From Sulfitobacter albidus (GTDB lineage: Bacteria > Pseudomonadota > Alphaproteobacteria > Rhodobacterales > Rhodobacteraceae), in contig NZ_CP073581.1 of NCBI RefSeq assembly GCF_018200035.1, positions 2,104,501 to 2,168,500 of the forward strand: DNA of 64,000 bases. Direction: 5' to 3'. This document shows, in pieces, positions 36,571 to 44,625 of this stretch. The notes below the pieces were generated by a model. That model was not told the origin of the DNA and did no database searches. It was given only the letters and a program-made list of their open reading frames with translations. Numbering within the stretch: the stretch's first letter is position 1; each line of letters begins with the position of its first letter. The position numbers and the translations under genes were made by a program.

Positions 36571-36882
36571 TTGACCGCTCGAAATAGACCCGTCTTAGGT
36601 GCCTGTAACGGAAATCAGAGCGCACCTTTCACACATGTCTTGGCCTTCCACACAAAGCGAAACGACGGATACCCCCGCCCTGTCCAAGTGCGGGTGAAGC
36701 TGAATACCGTCGCAGACGTGCAGCGCGAATTGTCCAAGCTTTACAGACTGGCACGGGCGAAGAAACTGGACGTGTCCGAAGCGTCGAAGCTTTCAAACAT
36801 TCTGGTGATGATTGCCCGGATCATGGAAACGGGTGACTTGGAAGCACGGATTGAAGCCCTTGAGAAAGGCGAAGTTCAATGA
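36571..36882 (+). CDS. Small island protein of unknown function
   Basis: The convincing part is the C-terminal half: NTVADVQRELSKLYRLARAK, KLDVSEASKLSNILVMIARI and DLEARIEALEKGEVQ, a helical, possibly coiled-coil protein. The start is uncertain: TTG 36571 gives 103 residues, GTG 36688 or 36694 about 62-64. Its stop overlaps the next gene (ATGA). Phage-like small genes with this look are common, but I cannot name it. Confidence 0.55.
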   Translation: MTARNRPVLGACNGNQSAPFTHVLAFHTKRNDGYPRPVQVRVKLNTVADVQRELSKLYRLARAKKLDVSEASKLSNILVMIARIMETGDLEARIEALEKGEVQ

Positions 36883-37073
36883 CGCGTTTTCTCAAGAGCC
36901 GGTTTGCGAAACTTGAAACACGCAATCGCCCGCCCAAACCGATGCACAATTCGGTCGTGTACTTCGATCCGAAAACAGACCGCATTCTGACGCCGCTACC
37001 GCACGCAAAGAACATCATGCTCGTGCCGCATTGGCCGCCCGAAGACGCATGGGCCGAAGCCGCAATCGCCTAA
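36879..37073 (+). CDS. Small island protein of unknown function
   Basis: 64 residues, MTRFLKSRFAKLETRNRPPK... to ...DAWAEAAIA. ATG overlaps the stop of the preceding gene (CAATGAC), so the two are coupled. Basic N-terminus; VVYFDPKTDRIL is a plausible beta-hairpin. No known motif. Confidence 0.55.
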   Translation: MTRFLKSRFAKLETRNRPPKPMHNSVVYFDPKTDRILTPLPHAKNIMLVPHWPPEDAWAEAAIA

Positions 37074-37116
37074 CAAACGAAACTGATTAACTCCGCCGCA
37101 TAGAAGGAACAAACCA

Positions 37117-37809
37117 ATGCCGCTCTATCTCGTGAATACACCCACCGCAGAGAAATTCTTGACCCTTGCCAATACGGGCGCGGGACGTCGCGCCATGCTT
37201 GGCGACGCAGACGCCGAAAAGTTCAAGGGCATGGGCCAGACAATCACCGACGCGCAAGAGGTACTGCGCAAGGGCGTCGAACGTGCCGTGGCACTTGTGC
37301 AGGATCGTACCCGTACGGACGTCGCCAAGCACGCCGCCGCAAAGCAGATTGCCGAAAGCACGGCGAAGCAACTGGCCTTCACCCGCAACCAACTCGCAGC
37401 GAAGGCCGAAGACCTGATGCAAGACGGGCAGGCCGTTGCCGACGCGTTTTTTGAAATGCGGGGCGAACGCAGCGCAATCGACGCGCAGATTATGAATTGG
37501 GTGAAGGAACAAGCGGCCACAGACGGCGGCGTTGCGCAAATCCGCAAGACCGCGATGGACGAACCGCAGCTTGCCGCCGTGTTGTACAACGCGCCCAACT
37601 TCCTGTTGGGGATCAATGAAAAGTCGCACAGCAAGTTGCGGCTGGACGTCGTAGAGAAACACGCACCGTCCGCGTACAAGGCAATGGACCAAGGCGTTGA
37701 ACTGCAAGGGCTTCTGCCGCGCTACGACAAGGCAATCGCCGGTATCCATTCCAGCTTCTACAACCCGACGATTGCGGACCAAGCCGCGTCGCACGTCGAA
37801 GTCGCGTAG
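37117..37809 (+). CDS. Island protein of unknown function, coiled-coil rich
   Basis: 230 residues from ATG 37117, which follows AAGGAAC. Residues about 30-140 are alanine-rich helices with heptad-like pattern (VAKHAAAKQIAESTAKQLAF, TRNQLAAKAEDLM); the end reads GIHSSFYNPTIADQAASHVE. It looks like a phage- or satellite-type structural or accessory protein, but no specific family is evident. Confidence 0.6.
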   Translation: MPLYLVNTPTAEKFLTLANTGAGRRAMLGDADAEKFKGMGQTITDAQEVLRKGVERAVALVQDRTRTDVAKHAAAKQIAESTAKQLAFTRNQLAAKAEDLMQDGQAVADAFFEMRGERSAIDAQIMNWVKEQAATDGGVAQIRKTAMDEPQLAAVLYNAPNFLLGINEKSHSKLRLDVVEKHAPSAYKAMDQGVELQGLLPRYDKAIAGIHSSFYNPTIADQAASHVEVA

Positions 37810-37811
37810 CC

Positions 37812-38297
37812 ATGACCCCGGCCCAATCGGACATTAAGGCCATATCGGATTGGCTAACGCAGTCGTCGCGTATGCGCCGTACACCGCTTGGCAAGGACCA
37901 AATCCTTGTCGGGCCGTACGCGACGTTGCTTCTCGTCGAACCGTCGTCAACCGATTGGCCGGACCTTTCGGAGTTGGCCGAAAACGGGCTTGCCCTATTG
38001 GTGCCCACAGGCCAGATGCCCGCCGCCACGCCGAAGGCCCGGCTGGAAATGGAACCGCACGGCCACCCGGCGCTTGTCAGGCGGCTGGGGCACCTATTCT
38101 GGTACAAGCTGGGAGTTGAGTTGCCCGACGTGCTGACACTGGCCCTGTCGTCGCCCTCACAGTCGATTGCGGACGCGCTGGCCGGGGGAGGGTTGGGCGA
38201 TATCGACCTAGACGCCGTGGCGTGCCTGTGCGTCCCACTGTGGGCAATCCCTGTCGCAGATCGTCAGGCCGTCGCAGCCCTCTGCCAGCATCCCTAG
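37812..38297 (+). CDS. Island protein of unknown function
   Basis: 161 residues, two bases after the previous stop. Sequence blocks: LGKDQILVGPYATLLLVEPS, LALLVPTGQMPAA, ALVRRLGHLFWYKLGVELPD. Acidic, no membrane segment. Last gene of a four-gene run closed by the terminator at 38376. Function unknown. Confidence 0.6.
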   Translation: MTPAQSDIKAISDWLTQSSRMRRTPLGKDQILVGPYATLLLVEPSSTDWPDLSELAENGLALLVPTGQMPAATPKARLEMEPHGHPALVRRLGHLFWYKLGVELPDVLTLALSSPSQSIADALAGGGLGDIDLDAVACLCVPLWAIPVADRQAVAALCQHP

Positions 38298-38375
38298 CGG
38301 GTTTCCAGACAGCATCGGCGCGGAATAGCTTGCGGCCTATTCCCCGGTGCTTAGGCGCGACATGGACCGCGCCGG

Positions 38376-38406
38376 GGCCGCGTCTCAATGAGGCGCGGCC
38401 TTCCTA
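38376..38406. terminator. Bidirectional intrinsic terminator
   Basis: Hairpin GGCCGCGTCTC-AAT-GAGGCGCGGCC with one G-T pair, followed by TTCCTATTTCTT on the plus strand. It closes the unknown four-gene run and lies at the end of the convergent NYN pseudogene. Confidence 0.7.
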
Positions 38407-39033
38407 TTTCTTGGCGGGTCGATAGTCGTGTGGATCACGGTACGCATCGTAGAAGGTTTGATCCATTTTGAACCATTAGGTGCGATCAATGCCACGCCGG
38501 GACGTTGCCCCTCCACCCGAAGGAAACGCACAGCATATTTCACTGGCGCGGTCTTGTTCCTTGGCAATCTCTCGTACTTCTTCGACGACTTCGCACAAGT
38601 CTTGATCTTGGCTGTAAATCACTGCGACGTCGTAGTTTCTGAGGCGTGCCAGCTTCACAACGTCCAGAGCCAATCGAACGTCTACCCCCTTTTCTTGCAC
38701 CGAAGTGACCGTTTCAAAAGTTCCGTCGGGCAACTCAACGTGGTCGTCGTGGTATCGTAGTTTCCGCGTGGTGACATTCACACCCGCACGTTTGAGCGCC
38801 ATAACGCGGTTGTTCCAGTAGCCGGTCCACATTTCACTGCGCGACATTTCCAGCACACCAGTATAGAAGTGCGTCAGGTTTGGCGTCCAACCGTGCGCCG
38901 CGCAAACCGCAGCGTGAAGCTTCTTAGGATCAAAGTTGGGATGTATGTGGCCGAACGCGTCTTTCGCGTGCCGGTAGAGGTTTTGAGCGTCAAAGAAACC
39001 CGTCGCTTATTTTGTGACAGGTTTTTCCGCCAT
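38404..39033 (-). pseudogene. NYN-domain (PIN-like) nuclease with two in-frame TAA codons
   Basis: A 210-codon frame from ATG 39033 to TAG 38404 reads as a full NYN-domain protein apart from two TAA codons. Blocks are FFDAQNLYRHAKDAFGHIHP, VCAAHGWTPNLTHFYTGV, MWTGYWNNRVMALKRAGVNV, VDVRLALDVVKLARLRNYDV, AVIYSQDQDLCEVVEEVREI, then RRGIDRT-stop-WFKMDQTFYDAYRDPHDYRP. TAA is codon 9 (39007-39009) and again at 38476-38478. The acidic residues expected for the PIN-like site (FFDAQN, SQDQDL) are kept. The simplest reading is a decaying nuclease gene. Confidence 0.75.
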
Positions 39034-39050
39034 GCAGTACCTCAGAAACG

Positions 39051-39092
39051 AAAACCCCGCCGGGGACCAGTTACGGCCAGGTCCGACGGGGG
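39051..39092 (-). terminator. Terminator-like hairpin downstream of tRNA-Ser
   Basis: On the minus strand CCCCGTCGGACC pairs imperfectly with GGTCCCCGGCGGGG and is followed by TTTT. It lies about 200 bp beyond the tRNA 3' end, in the place where an integrase gene would normally sit; none is there. Confidence 0.5.
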
Positions 39093-39291
39093 CTATTCGT
39101 CCCAAGTATGTGCAATCGGATTAACAAAACGTCAAGCGGTAGAGTTTTGCGGACGCACCGTACGTTGTGTGCAGATAACGTCTTCGTGAGCGCCCAACGC
39201 CCGTAAGGGCCGATAAAAGCCGGGTTCGCGCCGTGGGTAGTTCGTGGGTAGGTCTGGTTGAGCGCCAATTTATCCAATAAACCAATGGGTA

Positions 39292-39306
39292 ATGGCGGAG
39301 ACGAAG
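39292..39306 (+). repeat. Attachment-site repeat in tRNA-Ser (attR-like)
   Basis: ATGGCGGAGACGAAG, the reverse complement of the tRNA acceptor end and CCA, identical to 27783-27797. Confidence 0.75.
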
Positions 39307-39382
39307 GGATTCGAACCCTCGAGACCCTTCCGGGCCTACTCCCTTAGCAGGGGAGCGCCTTCGACCACTCGGCCACGTCTCC
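39293..39382 (-). tRNA. tRNA-Ser(GCT)
   Basis: 90 nt including encoded CCA. On the minus strand it begins GGAGACGTGGCCGAGTGG, has the anticodon stem-loop CTCCCCTGCTAAGGGAG with anticodon GCT, a long variable arm (GGCCCGGAAGGGTC type), the T arm GGTTCGAATCC and the closing GTCTCC-G-CCA. It reads AGC/AGU codons. The island uses its 3' end as attachment site and leaves it intact. Confidence 0.95.
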
Positions 39383-40056
39383 GCTGACCCGTTTAGCGGG
39401 CGGGGTTTGGGAGGGCAAGTGGTTTGTCTGGGTCAATTTACCGGCATGCACAGGACGTACACCGGGTGTGCACCGGCCGTACACTGCCGTGTGCGCATTG
39501 AGGGCGCGGTTGCATGCGCCGTTGACGGGGTGCGTTCGCAAAGGAGGCTGGCGCTCGTGCGGAAAAGCAGCGCAGTCGGCTTGCTGGGATCGGGTGCGCG
39601 AAAGCTACCGGGTGCGGGTATTCCGTCGGGACGGACCCCGATCGGGGGCGGTGTGAGGCGCGGGTCGGGGCGATGCTATCGGACTTCGGTCTGCTGGAGG
39701 GTGGACTGGCCTCTCCCCCCCGTCCGGGCGGACCGACGCCGATGGCGGAGCCGTTCTGAAACGGCTCACCGTGACGCGCTCCCGCCGTTCGTGTCGACCA
39801 GCGACCAGCGGGTATTGCAGAACCCTGCGGGAAACGCGCGGCTGTCGCTCAACGCGCCCCGGACCACAGCCGCGCACACCTTGGCCCGGCTTTTGGGGGC
39901 GAAGCCCGATTTGGACGTGTCACCCTTCCCGCAGGCATCACCCGACACATGCCCGTCTGCGTCGATTCCCACAGCCTGTTCAGGTCAAAACACCATGGTC
40001 CGACGTGCGTTTGCAATCCGCCGGGTCGTGCGGCATCCTTGTGCAAGGGGTGGCGT
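39383..40056. other. Gene-free stretch upstream of tRNA-Ser
   Basis: 674 bp of chromosomal-type GC with no credible coding frame. The long open frames (for example 39407-40084) are Arg/Ser/Pro-rich shadows. Near 39447-39485 there are several closely spaced GTACAC/GTGTGC words forming partial palindromes. The tRNA promoter must be here, but I cannot fix it. A decayed gene with several frameshifts is possible. Confidence 0.4.
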
Positions 40057-41957
40057 ATGTTTGAAAAATCACTGCATGGGTTGAATGTGGCTACGGCCTT
40101 TGGGGCGGCGGCGACGGCGGCGGATATCACGCTCTTTGGCGGGCGGGGATGGCGATTGGGGCGGCCTTGTCGGGGCTGTCGCTGTTCAGGGGGTCGGACC
40201 GCCAGACGCGGGAAGCGGCGAAGCTGATGGCGCCGATCCTGCAGGCAGAGCTCGAACGCTCCCCCCTGCCCGCGGATCACAAGAAAGTCGTGCTGGATCT
40301 GCTGAAAACCAACGCGCCCACGTTCGAGGATATTTCCGAAGGCAGCTATATCGCCGCGCGGATCGCGAAGAACATCCGCGATGGCGTGGCGGCGACGGCC
40401 AAAGACCCCGCCCGGCAGAATCCCTCCGTGCTGAACACATTCGAGGCCGTGCTGGCCGCAGCACTGGCGCCGATCGTGGCGCCCAGTGACCAGCAATCGG
40501 CGGATACGGCGACGCTGCTGCAAAGGCTCGACGCCAGCGGCGGCGCGCAGCGCATGCGCGACGAGGGGATCACCGAGCGGGCGATCCTGCGGCTTGCCAC
40601 CCGGATCGTGCAGGACGCGACCGATCTGGGCGCGGCGTGGACGGCGATTGAGGATGCGGTGGCCATCGCGATCCGCGTGCAGCAGGAGGGGCACGCGCCG
40701 TCGAACCACCGCGATTTTGTGGATGAGGTGTTTGCGCGGACGGCACAGCTGGCGGCGGAGGGGAACTATGCGCAGGCGCTCGATGCCATCCACGCGGCGC
40801 GCGAAGAGGGCAAGGCCCGCGATGCGCGCCTGTTGGCGCGGGCGGTGGACATGGCGACACTGGCCGGTGATGCAGAGGCGACCGCCACGCTGCTGACCGA
40901 GCAAGTGATGCGCGACGCGCCAAAAGGGGTGTTTGACGCGCTGCGTGCGCTTCAAGATGAATGGTACGTAAAAGGCCGGGATCGGGGGGTGACGTTTGAG
41001 GCCACGGTGGCGATCCATCTGGCCCAGATCAGTCTGGAGCACGCCGGCACCCCGGACACGCGCGGCGCGGCTTGGAACGACCTTGGTATTGCGCTGGCCA
41101 TCTTGGGAGGGCGTGACAGCGATACCGCGCGATTGGAACAGGCGGTTGCGGCTTATGAAAACGCATTGCTGGAATTTACTCGCGACCGCGCGACGCTTGA
41201 CTGGGCAATAACACAGAACAACCTTGGCAACGCGCTACGGTCACTCGGGGAACGCGAAAGCGATACCATGCGACTGGAACAGGCGGTCAAGGCCTATGAA
41301 AACGCCTTATTCGAACGCACCCGCGACCGCGTGCCGCTTGACTGGGCCATGACGCAGAACAACCTTGGCAACGCGCTATGGTCACTCGGGGAACGCGAAA
41401 GCGATACCGCCCGGTTGGAGCAGGCGGTCACGGCCTTTGAAAGTGCCTTGCTGGAACACACCCGCGACCGATTACCGCTTGACTGGGCCATGACGCAGAA
41501 CAACCTTGGCAGGGCCCTCCAAACACTTGGGAACCGCGAAAGCAATACCGTGCGATTGGAGCAGGCGGTCACGGCCAATGAAAATGCCTTGCTGGAATAC
41601 ACCCGCGACCGCGTGCCGCTTGACTGGGCTATGACGCAGAACAACCTTGGCAACGTGCTGCGCTCGCTCGGCGAACGCGAAAGCGATACCGCGCGGTTGG
41701 AGCAGGCGGTGACGGCCTATGAAAACGCTTTGCTGGAATGGACCCGCGACCGCGTGCCGCTCAACTGGGCGTTTACAAACGGGAACTTGGGCGCCGTCGA
41801 AATCGCTTTCTTCGACATAACGGGCAATGCCACGCATCTTGACCGGGCAAAAGACTACGTCGCAAACGCCCACGAGGTCTTCGTTGAGGCAGGCGCTTCA
41901 CGCTATATCGAGATGGCCGACGTCTTGTTGGCGAAAATCGACGCCCGCCGCACCTAG
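40057..41957 (+). CDS. Tetratricopeptide-repeat protein (probably frameshifted near start)
   Basis: About 630 residues. The N-terminal region is helical (SDRQTREAAKLMAPILQAEL, LLKTNAPTFEDISEGSYIAA), followed by TPR units of 47 residues: WAMTQNNLGNALxSLGERES, DTxRLEQAVxAYENALLE, xTRDRVPLD. The frame open from ATG 40149 gives 602 residues. An upstream ATG 40057 with AAGGGG before it reads MFEKSLHGLNVATAFGAAAT-AADITLFGG and joins in frame as ...LFGGAGMAIGAAL if one G is added at 40141-40143. The role is unknown; TPR arrays mediate protein contacts. Confidence 0.8.
41060..41800 (+). repeat. Tandem 141-bp repeats in the TPR gene
   Basis: Five near-identical units: the CTGGG at the WA(M/I)TQNNLG position recurs at 41201, 41342, 41483, 41624 and 41765, exactly 141 bp apart, with a degenerate unit before the first. 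Neighbouring copies share long identical stretches at DNA level. Confidence 0.85.
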
Positions 41958-43051
41958 GTATTGAACAGGAAGTGCAGCACATCGCCGTCCTTGACGGTGT
42001 AGCCTTTGCCCTCGGCGCGCATCTTGCCGGCTTCTTTTGCGGGGCCTTCGCCGCCCAGGGTCACGAAATCGTCGTAGGCGATGGTCTCAGCGCGGATGAA
42101 CCCTTTTTCAAAGTCACCGTGGATGACGCCGGCGGCCTTGGGGGCGGTGGTGCCGGTTTTGATGGTCCAGGCGCGCGCTTCCTTGGGGCCGACGGTGAAG
42201 TAGGTCTCGAGGTGCAGCAACTCGTAGCCCGCGCGGATCAGGCGGTCGAGGCCGGGCTCTTCGAGGTCCATTTCCGACAGGAACATCTGCGCCTCTTCGG
42301 GTTCCAGCTGGCTGATCTCTTCCTCGATCTGGGCGGAGATGATGACGTGGGCGTTGCCCTGCGCGGCGGCCATCTGCGCCACCTTGGCGGAGTGGGCGTT
42401 GCCGGTGGCACTCTCGGCCTCGCCGACGTTGCAGACGTAGAGCACGGGTTTGGTGGTCAGCAGCTGCAGCATGCGCCACGCCTTGAGGTCGTCGGCGTCC
42501 ACTTCGACCGTGCGGGCGGGCTGGCCGTTTTCGATTGCGGTTTGGGCGGCGGCGAGCAGGCGGTCCTGCTGGGCGGCGTCCTTGTCGTTGCCCTTGATCT
42601 TGCGCACGAGGCCCGCGCGGCGTTTTTCGATGCTTTCAAGATCGGCGAGCATGAGTTCGGTGTCGATAGTTTCCGCGTCAGCGATGGGATCGACACGGCC
42701 CTCGACGTGGGTTACATCGCCGTCCTCGAAACAGCGCAACACGTGGGCGATGGCATCGACCTCGCGGATGTTGGCGAGGAATTGATTGCCCAGCCCTTCC
42801 CCCTTGGAGGCGCCTTTGACCAGACCCGCGATGTCGACAAAGGTCATGCGGGTGGGGATGATGGATTTGGATTGCGCGATGGCGGCGAGCTTATCGAGGC
42901 GCGCGTCGGGCACGGCGACCTCGCCCACGTTCGGCTCGATCGTGCAGAAGGGGAAGTTCGCGGCCTGTGCGGCGGCGGTGCGGGTAAGCGCGTTGAAAAG
43001 CGTGGATTTGCCGACGTTCGGCAGACCGACGATACCCATTTTGAAACCCAT
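41954..43051 (-). CDS. ychF: Redox-regulated ribosome-binding ATPase YchF
   Basis: 365-residue Obg-like P-loop protein that binds ATP and ribosomes. The G1 motif is GLPNVGKSTLFNAL, G3 lies in FVDIAGLVKGASKGEG, and the G4 position reads YVCNVGE, the NxxE form that shifts specificity to ATP. The C-terminal TGS domain ends RAEGKGYTVKDGDVLHFLFN. Length typical; highly conserved. Confidence 0.96.
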   Translation of the reverse strand: MGFKMGIVGLPNVGKSTLFNALTRTAAAQAANFPFCTIEPNVGEVAVPDARLDKLAAIAQSKSIIPTRMTFVDIAGLVKGASKGEGLGNQFLANIREVDAIAHVLRCFEDGDVTHVEGRVDPIADAETIDTELMLADLESIEKRRAGLVRKIKGNDKDAAQQDRLLAAAQTAIENGQPARTVEVDADDLKAWRMLQLLTTKPVLYVCNVGEAESATGNAHSAKVAQMAAAQGNAHVIISAQIEEEISQLEPEEAQMFLSEMDLEEPGLDRLIRAGYELLHLETYFTVGPKEARAWTIKTGTTAPKAAGVIHGDFEKGFIRAETIAYDDFVTLGGEGPAKEAGKMRAEGKGYTVKDGDVLHFLFNT

Positions 43052-43093
43052 GATGCGCCCCTTGCTGCGGTTTGGTTGCGCTGTCCTAAAAGG

Positions 43094-43306
43094 TCAGTCG
43101 GGGCGGCGCAAGTCCTGCGCCCGCGCGCGACGTTCACGGGCGGAGAAAATCAGGAACCACGCCAGCAGGATGAACATCGGATGGGTCAACCCGCCGGTGA
43201 ACAACAGCGCCGGAACCCAGATGAAAAACACAAGGATCCCGAGGATCGGATGCCCCGTCAGAAAGATCGACAGGGGCGGCAGCAGGATAGCGAGCAGGTA
43301 ATTCAT
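43094..43306 (-). CDS. Small membrane protein, YqaE/Pmp3-like
   Basis: 70 residues from ATG 43306: MNYLLAILLPPLSIFLTGHP then ILGILVFFIWVPALLFTGGL and a third hydrophobic segment HPMFILLAWFLIFSARER with a basic tail. The opening resembles the LLAIxLPPLxVFL start of YqaE/Pmp3 stress proteins, but the third segment is extra. Start 43348 is possible but less likely. Confidence 0.6.
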   Translation of the reverse strand: MNYLLAILLPPLSIFLTGHPILGILVFFIWVPALLFTGGLTHPMFILLAWFLIFSARERRARAQDLRRPD

Positions 43307-43356
43307 AGCACAGGAAATAAGCACTCCCCTGCCCGTTTCAAACGACATCCGCGGCG

Positions 43357-43413
43357 GGGATCGGAAAATTTGGAATTTTCCGGACCGGAATTTTCGAAAA
43401 ATTCCGATACCCG
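43357..43413. repeat. Tandem double-hairpin element (copy 1)
   Basis: Two adjacent near-perfect palindromes: CGGAAAATT-TGG-AATTTTCCG (43362-43382) and CGGAATTTT-CGA-AAAATTCCG (43386-43406), spacer GAC, framed by GGGAT and ATACCC that can pair outside. It lies between the small membrane protein gene and trpA, which diverge, so it is not simply a terminator. Confidence 0.6.
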
Positions 43414-43491
43414 GTCGGAACGGAGCGGATTGATTTCACCCGCGCGATTGGGCAAAGGGGGCGTTACCACCTCAACCGCAAAGGCACCGCC

Positions 43492-44283
43492 ATGACCCGT
43501 ATCGACGACACCTTCGCCCGGCTGAAATCCGAAGGCCGCAAAGCGTTCGTTTCCTACGTGATGGCGGGCGATCCCGATTACGACCGCAGCCTCGAGATCG
43601 TGCGCGGCTTGCCGGGGGCAGGTGTAGACATTATCGAACTGGGCCTGCCCTTTACCGATCCGATGGCCGATGGCCCCACGATCCAGCTGGCGGGGCAACG
43701 CGCGCTGGAGGGCGGGATGACCCTCAAGCGCACCCTTGATCTGGCGCGCGCGTTTCGGGAAGGCGACGACACCACGCCCATCGTGCTGATGGGCTATTAC
43801 AATCCGATCTATTCGATGGGTGTTGCGGCGTTTCTGACGGCGGCCAAGGAGGCGGGCATCGACGGGCTGATCGTGGTGGATCTGCCGCCCGAGGAAGACG
43901 ACGAGCTGTGCCTGCCCGCGCAGGAGGCCGGGCTGAATTTCATTCGCCTTGCCACGCCCACCACGGATGACCGGCGCCTGCCGACGGTGGCGCGCAACAC
44001 GTCCGGGTTTGTCTACTATGTCTCGATCACCGGCATCACCGGCTCGGCGGAGGCCGATGCGGGCGATGTCGGCCCCGAGGTCACGCGCATCCGCGAGACG
44101 GTTGGCCTGCCGGTCGTGGTGGGTTTTGGCGTCAATACGCCGGAAAAATCACGCGCCATCGCCGAGGTCGCCGATGGGGTCGTCGTCGGCTCCGCCATCG
44201 TGAGCAAGATCGCCGCGGGCGACAGCACCGCCGACGTGCTGGCATTCGTCAAAACGCTGGCCGATGGGGCGCATGGCGCCTGA
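43492..44283 (+). CDS. trpA: Tryptophan synthase alpha subunit
   Basis: Cleaves indole-3-glycerol phosphate to indole, which is channelled to TrpB. 263 residues, beta/alpha barrel; the catalytic pair E49 and D60 is in [18 protein letters not shown] at exactly the canonical positions, and the phosphate loops are [11 protein letters not shown] and VVVGSAIV. It is unlinked from trpB and trpF, which lie 9-11 kb away on the other strand, as in other Rhodobacteraceae. Confidence 0.97.
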   Translation: MTRIDDTFARLKSEGRKAFVSYVMAGDPDYDRSLEIVRGLPGAGVDIIELGLPFTDPMADGPTIQLAGQRALEGGMTLKRTLDLARAFREGDDTTPIVLMGYYNPIYSMGVAAFLTAAKEAGIDGLIVVDLPPEEDDELCLPAQEAGLNFIRLATPTTDDRRLPTVARNTSGFVYYVSITGITGSAEADAGDVGPEVTRIRETVGLPVVVGFGVNTPEKSRAIAEVADGVVVGSAIVSKIAAGDSTADVLAFVKTLADGAHGA

Positions 44284-44285
44284 GG

Positions 44286-44450
44286 TCAGTCGATCTCAAG
44301 CTTGGCGGCAAGGATCTGCTGGCGTGCCTTGGCTGCGATATCGACGGATGGCTTGGCGTCGAGTTCCTTGAGAAGCTTGCGGGCGCGCAGGGCGGGTTGC
44401 GCTTTTTCGGTTTGCTCCTCACGCCAGTCTGAAAGGGTAGCTCGGGTCAT
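44286..44450 (-). CDS. Small protein of unknown function, 54 residues
   Basis: Reads MTRATLSDWREEQTEKAQPA... to ...KARQQILAAKLEID. Helical, charged, with GC-ending codons typical of the chromosome and a clear AAGAGG six bases before ATG 44450. The stop lies just beyond the trpA stop, so the two genes converge. No known family. Confidence 0.6.
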   Translation of the reverse strand: MTRATLSDWREEQTEKAQPALRARKLLKELDAKPSVDIAAKARQQILAAKLEID

Positions 44451-44625
44451 TTTTGGCCTCTTGCTTGATTGTGATGCGATGGAAATGGGTATTCCGCTCT
44501 CAACTTAAAGGCGACCAGAGGCGGAACGGCTGCGACAAATTGACGGACCTGCCGCGCATCAGTGATTGATCGCCGCGCGGGAGATTGGTAAACAAACATG
44601 ACCAATCTTTGCGGAGGCGCCCCCG

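Larger units (their letters stand above)
27783..39306. mobile_element. Genomic island integrated at tRNA-Ser(GCT)
   Basis: An 11.5-kb segment bounded by a 15-bp direct repeat, ATGGCGGAGACGAAG: the right copy is the 3' end of the intact tRNA gene (39292-39306), the left copy is free-standing (27783-27797). The content differs sharply from the flanks: lower GC, no recognisable core genes, two IS3 elements, a T6SS effector cassette, a RepA-like helicase and small unknown genes. No integrase is left, so the element probably cannot move by itself. The two halves (28-31 kb and 34-39 kb) may have arrived separately. Confidence 0.78.

Noticed and set aside
39407..40084. 225-codon open frame next to the tRNA
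   Set aside because: Arg/Ser/Pro-rich composition without coding bias and overlapping the start of the TPR gene; regarded as non-coding.
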